Under the pieces are notes generated by a model. It did no database searches and was not told the origin of the DNA. It saw only the letters and a program-made list of their open reading frames with translations. From Sinorhizobium glycinis (lineage in GTDB: Bacteria > Pseudomonadota > Alphaproteobacteria > Rhizobiales > Rhizobiaceae): a stretch of 64,000 bases of DNA. Of this stretch, positions 20,082-27,913 are shown piece after piece. A program made the position numbers and the translations under genes. The stretch lies in NCBI RefSeq assembly GCF_001651865.1, contig NZ_LPUX01000053.1, forward strand, positions 558,001 through 622,000, given 5' to 3'. Position 1 is the first letter of the stretch. Every line of letters starts with the position of its first letter.

Positions 20082-20680
20082 CGAGTCTTTATGTGGAAGG
20101 ACAGAGCTGGTTCCACCGGGTGCCGGTGCGGCTGAAGCTCATTGCTCTGCTTTCCTTGAGCCTAGCGCTTTTTGCGACGAACGCGCCGTTTCTGCTGCTG
20201 CCTGCCTTTCTCCTCTGCGGTGGGCTCTACCTCTCGCTGGGCATGACCCCGCGCCAGGCCCTTTCGCGGGTCGGCTTCGTCCTGTTGACAATCCTGGTTC
20301 TCGCGGCAGTCAATCTCTTCCTGGTTCCGTTGCCGCAGGTCGCCGCTCTCGTCCTGCGCCTGACGGCCCTCGTGCTCTTTGCCGCCGCCGTCACGGCGAC
20401 GACGACGATCGGCGCCTTCATGGACGAAATCACCATTCTCCTGAGGCCGCTGGAGCGCCTCGGGCTCCTGCGGGCGGCCGATGTCAGCCTGGCGCTCGGC
20501 CTCGTGCTGCGCTTCGTCCCGGATATCTTCGAACGCTATCAGGCAATCAGCGAGGCGCACCGCGCACGAGGTCTGCCGATCCGTCCGCTGACGATCATCG
20601 GGCCGCTGATCATCCTGACGCTGAAAGATGCGGACACGATCGCGGCGGCCATTGACGCGCGCGGATTTCGCCGCCAATGA
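20075..20680 (+). CDS. bioN: Biotin ECF transporter transmembrane protein BioN
   Basis: EcfT-type membrane coupling subunit that links BioM to BioY. The 201 residues contain several hydrophobic helices and two Ala-Arg-Gly-type coupling motifs, SEAHRARGLPI and AAAIDARGFRRQ, which dock onto the ATPase. The ATG lies inside the end of bioM. It is 32 bases upstream of bioY. The protein is short but of normal length for BioN. Confidence 0.93.
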   Translation: MLTSLYVEGQSWFHRVPVRLKLIALLSLSLALFATNAPFLLLPAFLLCGGLYLSLGMTPRQALSRVGFVLLTILVLAAVNLFLVPLPQVAALVLRLTALVLFAAAVTATTTIGAFMDEITILLRPLERLGLLRAADVSLALGLVLRFVPDIFERYQAISEAHRARGLPIRPLTIIGPLIILTLKDADTIAAAIDARGFRRQ

Positions 20681-20712
20681 ATTCGCGCTTTCTAATAAAA
20701 GGGTAGGACCAC

Positions 20713-21276
20713 ATGAACACCAGAGACCTCGTCCTCATCGCGCTCTTCGCCGCGATCGTCGTCGTGCTCGGCCTGATCCCGCCGATCACGCTCGGCTTCA
20801 TCCCCGTTCCGATCACGGCGCAGTCGATGGGCGTCATGCTGGCGGGCTGCATCATCGGCGCGAAACGCGGCGCACTCGCGTTCCTGCTGTTCATCCTGCT
20901 GGTCGCCATCGGCCTGCCGGTGCTGTCCGGCGGTCGCGGCGGACTGGCAGTCTTCGCCGGCCCCTCCGGCGGCTTCATTCTCGGATGGGCCGTCGCCGCC
21001 TTCGTCACCGGCATTGTTGCCGAGCGCTTCGTAAACCAGGGGAATTCGGAGGGGCGTCAGTTCGTCGGCTTCTTCCTCGCCTCAGTGGTCGGCGGGATCG
21101 TCGTTCTTTACGCAATCGGCGTTCCGTGGCTTTCGGCGGTCACGGGCACGCCGCTTGCCGCGGCTGCGACCGGCTCGCTGGTGTTCATTCCGGGCGATCT
21201 CCTCAAGGCAGCGATCGCCACGCTTGCCGCCCGCGCCGTCTACGCCGGTTATCCGCTGCTGCCGGCCCGCGCCTGA
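20713..21276 (+). CDS. bioY: Biotin ECF transporter substrate-binding protein BioY
   Basis: The S-component that binds biotin in the membrane. The 187-residue protein has about six membrane helices and the family stretches IPVPITAQSMGVMLAGCIIG and GPSGGFILGWAVAAFVTG. The start ATG at 20713 has a weak purine-rich stretch (AAAAGGGTAGGA) upstream. It completes bioMNY and is followed after four bases by an acyl-CoA ligase, so the operon extends beyond transport. Confidence 0.95.
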   Translation: MNTRDLVLIALFAAIVVVLGLIPPITLGFIPVPITAQSMGVMLAGCIIGAKRGALAFLLFILLVAIGLPVLSGGRGGLAVFAGPSGGFILGWAVAAFVTGIVAERFVNQGNSEGRQFVGFFLASVVGGIVVLYAIGVPWLSAVTGTPLAAAATGSLVFIPGDLLKAAIATLAARAVYAGYPLLPARA

Positions 21277-21280
21277 GGCG

Positions 21281-22777
21281 ATGCCGCTTGCGAGCGCCAT
21301 AACGCAGCATGCGGGAGAGCGCCCGCATTCCACGGCCTTCCGCATGGAGGGCCGGGGTTTCACATTCGGTGAGCTTGCAGCGGATGCGTGCCGCATTCTC
21401 CACGCGATCGAACGATCGGCCACGCTCGCAACGGAGCAAAGCGTCCTTTCCGGCCGCGTGCGGCTGATTGCGCTTGAAACCGGCAATCACCCGCTCTTTG
21501 CAGCGGCCATTATCGCCGCGACGTCAGGCGGCAATTGCGCCGCGCTCATCGATCCGCACCTGCCTGAACAAACGCGCCAGCGGATGAAGGAAAAGCTGCG
21601 GCCGGAGATCGTCATCCGCGCGGACGGCGATCTTTTGTATCTGGACGTACCCTCGACAGGACAAACGCGGTCGCTCGATGCCTTCGACGGTTCATCCCCG
21701 ATCCGCGCCGGCGATGCGGCGGAACCCTTTCTCGTCGTCTTCACCTCCGGCACGACCGGCGAACCGAAGGCGATCATCCGCGACCGCCGGTCCTGGCGCC
21801 GCAGCCTCGAAATTGGTCAGGATTTCTTCGGCATCGGACCGGGAACGACGACCTTTGCGCCCGGACCCTTGGCACATGGCCTTACGCTTTACGCCCTTGC
21901 CGAGAGCCTTGTGGCCGGAGCCGAATTCATCGGCGCCTGTCATTTCGAGCCGCGCCAGGCACTGGAGATCATTGGCGGCGCCAGAGTGAAACGGCTGGTG
22001 CTGGTGCCGACAATGCTGCGGCGGCTTTGCGAACAGGCGGAAGGCGCTGCATTGACGTCCGTCGAAAAGGTCACCGTCGCCGGCGCCAAGCTCACGCCGA
22101 CGGACCGGAGCGCTGCGGCTCGCGCCTTCCCCGCGGCGGAAGTGATCGAATATTACGGCGCATCGGAACTCGGCTTCATCACCGTCGCCGGCGCGGACGA
22201 CCATCACGCCCCGACTGCCGTGGGCAAGGCATTCCCGGGCGTCCGGCTGGCCATCCTCGACGATCATGGGAACAGCCAGCCGCCGGGGGAAACCGGAACG
22301 ATTTTCGTCGAAAGCGCGCTGATATCGGCCGGCTACGTCGCGAACGACGACGGCGTCGGCTTCCGCCGCCATGGAACGCTCGCCACCGTCGGCGACCTCG
22401 GATTTCTCGACGAGGACGGCACCCTGCATCTCATCGGCCGCGCCGGCGGCATGGTGCTCTCCGGCGGCAACAACATCTATCCCTCGGAGGTCGAGACAGC
22501 GATCGTGGCGGCGCCCGGGGTCAGGGCGGTGCTGGTTTTTGATCTCGACCATCCGGATCTCGGCAGCGAGCTCGTCGCGGTCCTCCAGCGGAACGATGAT
22601 ATGTTCGCACGCGAGGCGCTGGAGCGTCATCTTGCTGCCGTCCTGCCGCGCTACAAACATCCGCGAAAGGTCTGGATCTGTCGGGAGATGCCGATGACCG
22701 CGTCCGGCAAGGTCGCGGCCGGACAACTGCGACAGTGGATCGCGGAGGAGAACGGTGCCCTTGAACGCCTCTTCTGA
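21281..22777 (+). CDS. AMP-dependent acyl-CoA ligase next to bioMNY
   Basis: A 498-residue adenylate-forming enzyme. The AMP-binding P-loop is FVVFTSGTTGEPKAIIRD, motif A5 is EYYGASELGFI, the hinge region is VGDLGFLDEDG, and the C-terminal catalytic Lys region is PMTASGKVAAGQL. It should activate a carboxylic acid to its CoA thioester. The substrate is not evident. Its start is four bases after the bioY stop, preceded by GAGG, so it is part of the biotin operon; a role in biotin-precursor (pimeloyl-type) or fatty-acid metabolism is inference from context. The following thiolase overlaps its end by 23 bases. Confidence 0.9.
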   Translation: MPLASAITQHAGERPHSTAFRMEGRGFTFGELAADACRILHAIERSATLATEQSVLSGRVRLIALETGNHPLFAAAIIAATSGGNCAALIDPHLPEQTRQRMKEKLRPEIVIRADGDLLYLDVPSTGQTRSLDAFDGSSPIRAGDAAEPFLVVFTSGTTGEPKAIIRDRRSWRRSLEIGQDFFGIGPGTTTFAPGPLAHGLTLYALAESLVAGAEFIGACHFEPRQALEIIGGARVKRLVLVPTMLRRLCEQAEGAALTSVEKVTVAGAKLTPTDRSAAARAFPAAEVIEYYGASELGFITVAGADDHHAPTAVGKAFPGVRLAILDDHGNSQPPGETGTIFVESALISAGYVANDDGVGFRRHGTLATVGDLGFLDEDGTLHLIGRAGGMVLSGGNNIYPSEVETAIVAAPGVRAVLVFDLDHPDLGSELVAVLQRNDDMFAREALERHLAAVLPRYKHPRKVWICREMPMTASGKVAAGQLRQWIAEENGALERLF

Positions 22778-23954
22778 TCCCGCTCGCACACCGGTCGTCA
22801 TTCAGGCGCTGCGCACCCCGATCGGCCGCGTCAACGGCAGCCTCGCCACGGTCGAGCCGGAAAGCCTCGCCGCCCTGCTGATCGACAGGATCGTCACGGA
22901 CACCGGTATCGACCGGAACGACATCGATGACGTGCTTCTCGGCAACGCCGCAAACAGCGCCGGCAACCTCGCGCGTCTCGCCGCTCTCGAAGCCGGCCTC
23001 CCCGTTTCCATTCCCGGCGTGACCATCGACCGCCAATGCGGCTCCGGGCTCGAAGCGATCGTTCTTGCGGCACGGCAGATCCAGGCCGGTGCCGGGCGAT
23101 ACTTTGTCGCCGGCGGCACCGAAAGCGCCAGCCGCGCCCATATCCGGCTTCGCCCGCCGCTGGCGCGTGGCGAGGAACTCCAGCCGGTGAAGCGCGCCCG
23201 GATGGCACCCGATTTCATCGGCGATCCGGATATGGGTGTTGCGGCGGAGAACGTCGCCATGGCCTGCGGCATCTCGCGCGAGCGCCAGGACGAGTTTGCG
23301 CTCGAAAGTCATCGCCGTGCCGTGGCGGCGGAGACGGCGGGCCGCTTTGCCCGCGAGATCGTGCCGGTGGAGACGCCGGCCGGTCTTGTCGCCAGTGACG
23401 AGTGCCCGCGCCCCAACGCCTCGGCCGAGACACTCGCCCGCCTGAAGCCGGTCTTCGTCAAGGACGGCACCGTCACCGCCGGCAATGCCTGCCCGATCAA
23501 TGACGGTGCGGCAATCGTACTGGTCACGTCGCTCGCCGAGGCGCGCCGGCTCGGCGAGCCCTTTGCCCTCGAATTCGTCGATGCGGCGACGGCGGGGGTC
23601 GATCCCAACCTGCTCGGCCTCGGCCCGGTGCCGGCAATGGCGAGGCTTCGCGCCCGCAATACGGCGCTCGACGTCGACAAGGTCGACTTCATCGAATTCA
23701 ACGAGGCCTTCGCCTCACAGGTTCTCGGAAGCCTCGATCCGCTCGGCATTTCGCCGGAGCGCGTCAATCGCGACGGCGGCGCCATTGCGCTCGGCCATCC
23801 CTACGGAGCTTCCGGGGCCATTCTCGTCGTCAGGCTGTTTTCGCAGATGCTCGCCGCAGCGACGGATAGCGAGGGTCTGGCGATGATGGGCGTCGGCGGC
23901 GGCATGGGCGTGGTCGCCCATTTCCGCTCCCTCAGGCTCGATCATGCGGTGTAG
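22755..23954 (+). CDS. Thiolase-family protein lacking the second catalytic cysteine
   Basis: A 399-residue thiolase fold. The acyl-accepting nucleophile is Cys95 in IDRQCGSGLEA, the NEAFA motif is present, and the catalytic His348 lies in GGAIALGHPYGASGA. In canonical thiolases a second Cys follows near residue 380 in a CIGGGQG pattern; here the sequence is MGVGGGMG, so that Cys is replaced by Gly379. Either the enzyme uses another base or it does a different Claisen-type or transfer reaction. The GTG start has GGAGGAG upstream and overlaps the ligase by 23 bases. It converges on the thioesterase with a 13-base overlap. Confidence 0.9.
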   Translation: MPLNASSDPARTPVVIQALRTPIGRVNGSLATVEPESLAALLIDRIVTDTGIDRNDIDDVLLGNAANSAGNLARLAALEAGLPVSIPGVTIDRQCGSGLEAIVLAARQIQAGAGRYFVAGGTESASRAHIRLRPPLARGEELQPVKRARMAPDFIGDPDMGVAAENVAMACGISRERQDEFALESHRRAVAAETAGRFAREIVPVETPAGLVASDECPRPNASAETLARLKPVFVKDGTVTAGNACPINDGAAIVLVTSLAEARRLGEPFALEFVDAATAGVDPNLLGLGPVPAMARLRARNTALDVDKVDFIEFNEAFASQVLGSLDPLGISPERVNRDGGAIALGHPYGASGAILVVRLFSQMLAAATDSEGLAMMGVGGGMGVVAHFRSLRLDHAV

Positions 23955-24343
23955 CCGGCGAGCCAGTCGCGCGTCGCGGCGGGTAGCGGCACCGGCTGGT
24001 GGCGGGAAGGATCGACGGCGACCCAGACGATTTCGACCTCTGCCGCCAGGTGGGCGCCGGCCTCGACGCGCACGGCGAAGCTTACCGAGCTGCCGCCGAT
24101 CTTTGCTACGGATACGGTGAAGCGGGCCGGCTCGTCGAAGCGCAAGCCGCGATGGAAGAGGCAGGCCGAGCGGCGCACCAGATAGGCCGGCTCGTTCTTG
24201 ACCGGCGGGCGATGCCGCCACAGATTGGCGAGTGCTGCCTCGGCATGCGCGTAGTAGGCCGCATTGTGCATGTGGCCGTGCATGTCTATATCGCGAAACG
24301 GAATACGGATTTCCGTGACATTTTCCCGCTCTGTGCCGTCCAT
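23942..24343 (-). CDS. Acyl-CoA thioesterase (4-hydroxybenzoyl-CoA thioesterase/YbgC-like)
   Basis: A 133-residue hot-dog-fold thioesterase. The active-site region is FRDIDMHGHMHNAAYYAHAE, with the catalytic Asp and His of the 4HBT type. The rest of the hot-dog core, including FTVSVAKIGGSSVSFAVRVE, is intact. It would hydrolyse an acyl-CoA. The start has AGGGGC upstream. It converges on the thiolase and diverges from the reductase across only 14 bases. Confidence 0.87.
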   Translation of the reverse strand: MDGTERENVTEIRIPFRDIDMHGHMHNAAYYAHAEAALANLWRHRPPVKNEPAYLVRRSACLFHRGLRFDEPARFTVSVAKIGGSSVSFAVRVEAGAHLAAEVEIVWVAVDPSRHQPVPLPAATRDWLAGYTA

Positions 24344-24357
24344 GCGAGGCCCCTTAC

Positions 24358-25326
24358 ATGCGCTCCACCCTCGTTAGACAGTTTGGCGATCCCGAACAAG
24401 TCATCGAGCATGTTGAAGCCACGCGCGCCGCCCCGGCGGCCGGCGAGGTCGAGGTGGAAATCTCGCTTGCGGCGATCAATCCGTCGGATCTGATCCCCGT
24501 CACCGGCGCCTATCGCGCCCGCACCGAACTGCCTTTCGTCCCCGGCTTCGAGGGCGTCGGCGTCGTCAGCCGCGTCGGAGCGGGCGTGCATCACCTGAAA
24601 CCCGGGGACCGCGTCATGCCGATCGGCGCGAGCGGGCTGTGGCAGCAATTTCTGATCCGCCCGGCCGAATGGTGTTTCGCCGTGCCGGACGATGTAAGCG
24701 ACGCTGAGGCGGCGATGAGCTACGTCAATCCTCTCACGGCGCTGCGGCTCGTCGAGGCGCTTCGCCGGCATTTTGGTTCTCTCGAGGGCCTGAGCGTCGG
24801 CGTAACGGCGGCGGGCTCGGCGATCGGCGGCATGCTGATGAAGCTGCTCGCGCCCGAAGGCCTGACGCCTACCGCCATCCTCCGCAGCGAGAAAAGCCGC
24901 CACCGCATCGGCGAGGGATACCCGATCATCGTGACCGACGGCAGCAATCTTCCTGCAGGAACGAGGTTCGACGCGGTGCTCGATGCCGTCGGCGGGACGC
25001 TGGCCGCCGAACTGATCGGCCGGGCCATCCATCCGGACGGGACCTGCATCCAGTACGGCGCGCTGAGCGGCATTCCGGTCCCGCAGGCTGTAATCACCTC
25101 CCGCGCGGACGTTCGCTTCGCCTTTTTGTGGCTGAGGACCTGGGTCCACTCCGCCGGGCGCGAAGCCCTCGAGGCGGCCTTCGCGAGAAGCTTCGCAGGA
25201 GTTCGCAACGCGCTGTTTGCCAGCCCCGTCGCGGCAACCTACCCGTTGAGCCGGCTTGGCGTAGCCTTGGCGCACCAAGCCGATCCGCTCCGCAACGGCA
25301 AGATCCTGCTCGATCCGCGCTGTTGA
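24358..25326 (+). CDS. Zinc-independent MDR reductase (quinone / 2-enoyl reductase-like)
   Basis: A 322-residue medium-chain dehydrogenase/reductase. The N-terminal GroES-like domain contains INPSDLIPVTGAYRARTELP, and the nucleotide-binding domain contains GVTAAGSAIGGML and FDAVLDAVGGTLAAE. No structural zinc cysteine cluster is seen, which fits quinone oxidoreductase or mitochondrial enoyl-thioester-reductase-like members. The start has GAGG nine bases upstream. Its neighbours, acyl-CoA ligase, thiolase and thioesterase, make an acyl-thioester substrate plausible, but this is inference. Confidence 0.86.
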   Translation: MRSTLVRQFGDPEQVIEHVEATRAAPAAGEVEVEISLAAINPSDLIPVTGAYRARTELPFVPGFEGVGVVSRVGAGVHHLKPGDRVMPIGASGLWQQFLIRPAEWCFAVPDDVSDAEAAMSYVNPLTALRLVEALRRHFGSLEGLSVGVTAAGSAIGGMLMKLLAPEGLTPTAILRSEKSRHRIGEGYPIIVTDGSNLPAGTRFDAVLDAVGGTLAAELIGRAIHPDGTCIQYGALSGIPVPQAVITSRADVRFAFLWLRTWVHSAGREALEAAFARSFAGVRNALFASPVAATYPLSRLGVALAHQADPLRNGKILLDPRC

Positions 25327-25389
25327 AAATTGGCACTTTTGCAGTCGCGGCCATGGATTTTGACAGGCCTGCGCACTAGCTTTCCGCGG

Positions 25390-26319
25390 ATGACCACGCA
25401 TCTCTATGAAAACGCTCTCTTCCAGGAACACAAAGTTCCGGAAGGACACCCGGAGCGGCCGGATCGGCTGAGGGCACTAAACCTCGCGCTGGAGCATCCG
25501 AGTTTCGCGCCGCTGAAGCGTATCGAGGCGTCGAAGGGCGGCGAGGACCTGGTGCTGCTCGCCCATGCGGAGGAGCACCTCCGATCGATCACCCGGGCAA
25601 TACCGGACGACGACATCAATCAAATCGAAGCCGACACCTATGCCAGCCCCTCAAGCCTTGAGGCAGCGCTGACCGGCATCGGCGGCGCCGTCGCTGCCGT
25701 GGACGCGGTGTTCGCCGGCGAGGCCGACAACGCCTTCGTCGCGGCCCGCCCGCCTGGCCACCACGCCGAGAAGAACAGGGCGATGGGCTTCTGCTTCTTC
25801 AATACGATCGCGATCGCGGCGCGCCATGCGCAGAAGGCGCACGGCGTCGAGCGGGTCGCGATCGTCGACTGGGACGTGCATCATGGCAACGGCACGCAGG
25901 ACATCTTTTGGAACGACCCGTCGGTGTTGTTCTGCTCGACCCACCAGATGCCGCTCTATCCGGGCACGGGCGCGAAGGAAGAGACGGGCGTCAGGAACAA
26001 TGTCGTCAATGCGCCGCTCTCCCCCAACAGCGGCAGCGAGCATTTCCGCGACGCGTTCCGCACACGCATCCTCGCCGCCCTCGACAATTTCCGCCCGGAC
26101 CTCGTGCTGGTCTCCGCCGGTTTCGACGCGCATTACCGCGATCCCCTGGCCCAGATCAATCTCGTCGGGGAAGACTTCGACTGGGCGACAGGCCGTCTTA
26201 TGGAGGCCGCCGGCAAGAGCGCCGGCAACCGAGTGGTCAGCATGCTGGAGGGCGGCTATGACCTGCAGGGCCTCGCCGAATCGGCCGCCATGCACATATT
26301 GAGACTGATGAGAGGGTAA
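25390..26319 (+). CDS. Histone deacetylase family protein
   Basis: A 309-residue class II HDAC-like metalloenzyme, probably an acetylpolyamine amidohydrolase or protein-lysine deacetylase. The zinc site and catalytic motifs are intact: RPPGHHAEKNRAMGFCFFN, VDWDVHHGNGTQDIF, SAGFDAHYRDPL and LEGGYDL. The start ATG at MTTHLYENALF gives normal family length. xseB begins four bases after its stop, so the two are co-transcribed, an arrangement common in alphaproteobacteria. Confidence 0.93.
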   Translation: MTTHLYENALFQEHKVPEGHPERPDRLRALNLALEHPSFAPLKRIEASKGGEDLVLLAHAEEHLRSITRAIPDDDINQIEADTYASPSSLEAALTGIGGAVAAVDAVFAGEADNAFVAARPPGHHAEKNRAMGFCFFNTIAIAARHAQKAHGVERVAIVDWDVHHGNGTQDIFWNDPSVLFCSTHQMPLYPGTGAKEETGVRNNVVNAPLSPNSGSEHFRDAFRTRILAALDNFRPDLVLVSAGFDAHYRDPLAQINLVGEDFDWATGRLMEAAGKSAGNRVVSMLEGGYDLQGLAESAAMHILRLMRG

Positions 26320-26322
26320 TTG

Positions 26323-26577
26323 ATGAACAACGACAATACGCAGCCGGACGTTTCCGCCCTCTCCTTCGAGCAGGCGGTCGAGGAACTGGAGCGGATCGTT
26401 TCGGCGCTCGAGCGCGGCGATGTGGCGCTCGACAAGTCGATAGAAATCTATGAGCGCGGCGAGGCGCTGAAGAAGCACTGCGAGACGCTGCTGAAGGCGG
26501 CCGAGGACCGCATCGAGAAAATCCGCCTCGACCGCAACGGCAAACCGCAAGCGGTGGAGCCGCTCGACGCGGAATAG
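26323..26577 (+). CDS. xseB: Exodeoxyribonuclease VII small subunit
   Basis: An 84-residue helical protein of the XseB family, which binds XseA to degrade single-stranded DNA into oligonucleotides. The family signature [20 protein letters not shown] and [20 protein letters not shown] is complete. I chose the ATG at 26323; a TTG three bases earlier is also in frame. GAGAGGG precedes it in the end of the deacetylase gene. XseA is not in this window. Confidence 0.96.
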   Translation: MNNDNTQPDVSALSFEQAVEELERIVSALERGDVALDKSIEIYERGEALKKHCETLLKAAEDRIEKIRLDRNGKPQAVEPLDAE

Positions 26578-26599
26578 TGACCTCCGGGATGGTGGGATT

Positions 26600-26735
26600 T
26601 CCCCCTTATCCGGCCTGCCAGCCACCTTCTCCCCGCAAGCGGGGCGAAGGAGACTCGCGGCGCCGCTCAAATCCCCTCTCCCCCGCGTGCGGGGAGAGGG
26701 CTAGTCCTCGGGTTAAACCCGAGGAGAGGGGCAAA
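26600..26735. repeat. RIME-like intergenic repeat with three hairpins
   Basis: In the 274-base gap after xseB, three strong hairpins lie in tandem: 26625-26650 (CCTTCTCCCCGC and GCGGGGCGAAGG), 26673-26700 (CCCTCTCCCC and GGGGAGAGGG) and 26706-26724 (CCTCGGGTT and AACCCGAGG). The 5' part CCTTATCCGGCCTGCC is typical of Rhizobium-specific intergenic mosaic elements (RIME). It may end the xseB transcript. Confidence 0.72.
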
Positions 26736-26851
26736 TCGCGCTGGCCGACGATGCGACGACACCCAGCCAGAAACACTGCGTCTCCCGATTGCTGCTACCG
26801 AAGCAGCCGCATTGGCAATAAGTTGAGTGCCCACCAACCGGAGCAAGCGCC

Positions 26852-27775
26852 ATGTCCTTCTTTCCCGGTCCCGATCCGCTCGCCGGCGACAAGCCGGCCT
26901 GCGACGCCATCGAGCATCTGATCATCCCGCGCACCAGCGACATCGGCGGTCTTCAGGTGCGCCGGGCGCTTCCGACGGCGCGGCGCCGGCTCGTCGGCCC
27001 GTTCATCTTCTTCGACCGCATGGGACCGGCGCTCTTGCGCGCCGGCCAGGCGATCGACGTGCGGCCGCATCCGCATATCGGCCTGTCGACGGTCACCTAT
27101 CTCTTCGACGGCGAGATCAAGCATCGTGACAGCCTCGGCACCGAAATGGTGATCCGCCCCGGCGACGTGAACCTGATGACGGCAGGGCGCGGCATCGTGC
27201 ATTCCGAACGCTCGCCGGAGAACCAGCGCGGCCATGAACGTTCGCTGTCCGGATTGCAGACCTGGCTGGCGCTCCCCGACGACAAGGAAGAGATTGATCC
27301 GGTCTTCGCACATACCGAGGAACGCATGCTGCCGCATCTTGCCGACGACGGCCTTCGCGCGCGAGTCGTCATCGGCCGTTTCGAGGGCGCCGCCTCGCCC
27401 ATCTCCGCCTTCACAGACACGATCTATGTGGACATGTCGATCGAGGCCGGCCGCAGCGCTCCTTTTGCCGCCCGGTGGGAAGAGCGCGCCATCTACATTC
27501 TCTCGGGCGAGGCGATCATCGCCGGCGACCACTTTGCCGACAACCAGCTTCTCGTCTTCCGGCCCGGGGACGAGATCACCATCACCGCGGGGCCGGCCGG
27601 CTGTCACGTCATGCTCTTTGGCGGCGCGGCACTCGGCTCGCCGCGGCATATCTGGTGGAACTTCGTATCCTCGTCCAAGGAGCGCATCGACAAGGCGAAG
27701 GAGGAGTGGCGGACCGGCCGCTTCGATATCGTGCCTGGGGACGAGGAAGAGTTCATCCCCTTACCGGCAGGCTAA
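26852..27775 (+). CDS. Pirin family protein
   Basis: A 307-residue bicupin of the pirin family. The N-terminal cupin holds the likely metal ligands in RPHPHIGLSTVTYLFDGEI and GRGIVHSERSPE, as in quercetinase-active pirins. The C-terminal cupin runs from about residue 170 to 290 and includes PFAARWEERAIYILSGEA. The biological role is uncertain; some pirins have quercetin dioxygenase activity, which would be relevant to a plant-associated organism but is not shown here. It stands alone upstream of dxs, 138 bases away. Confidence 0.9.
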   Translation: MSFFPGPDPLAGDKPACDAIEHLIIPRTSDIGGLQVRRALPTARRRLVGPFIFFDRMGPALLRAGQAIDVRPHPHIGLSTVTYLFDGEIKHRDSLGTEMVIRPGDVNLMTAGRGIVHSERSPENQRGHERSLSGLQTWLALPDDKEEIDPVFAHTEERMLPHLADDGLRARVVIGRFEGAASPISAFTDTIYVDMSIEAGRSAPFAARWEERAIYILSGEAIIAGDHFADNQLLVFRPGDEITITAGPAGCHVMLFGGAALGSPRHIWWNFVSSSKERIDKAKEEWRTGRFDIVPGDEEEFIPLPAG

Positions 27776-27877
27776 TTTTTCGCTGAACTCTTGGTTGACG
27801 ACGCAGGAAAGCCTAATTTTTGCATTCAACGAGGATTGCGTCTAAACAGCCATCCTGACGGAACTCATCAACTATTC

Positions 27878-27898
27878 GCGCGCCCGCCTTTGGCGCGC
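27878..27898 (+). other. Hairpin in the dxs leader
   Basis: GCGCGCC and GGCGCGC form a seven-base GC-only stem with a seven-base loop. It ends 15 bases before the dxs GTG and just 5' of the GAGG Shine-Dalgarno region. It could influence ribosome access or terminate the pirin transcript. No T tract follows. Confidence 0.4.
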
Positions 27899-27913
27899 AC
27901 GAGGCACGAGAGC

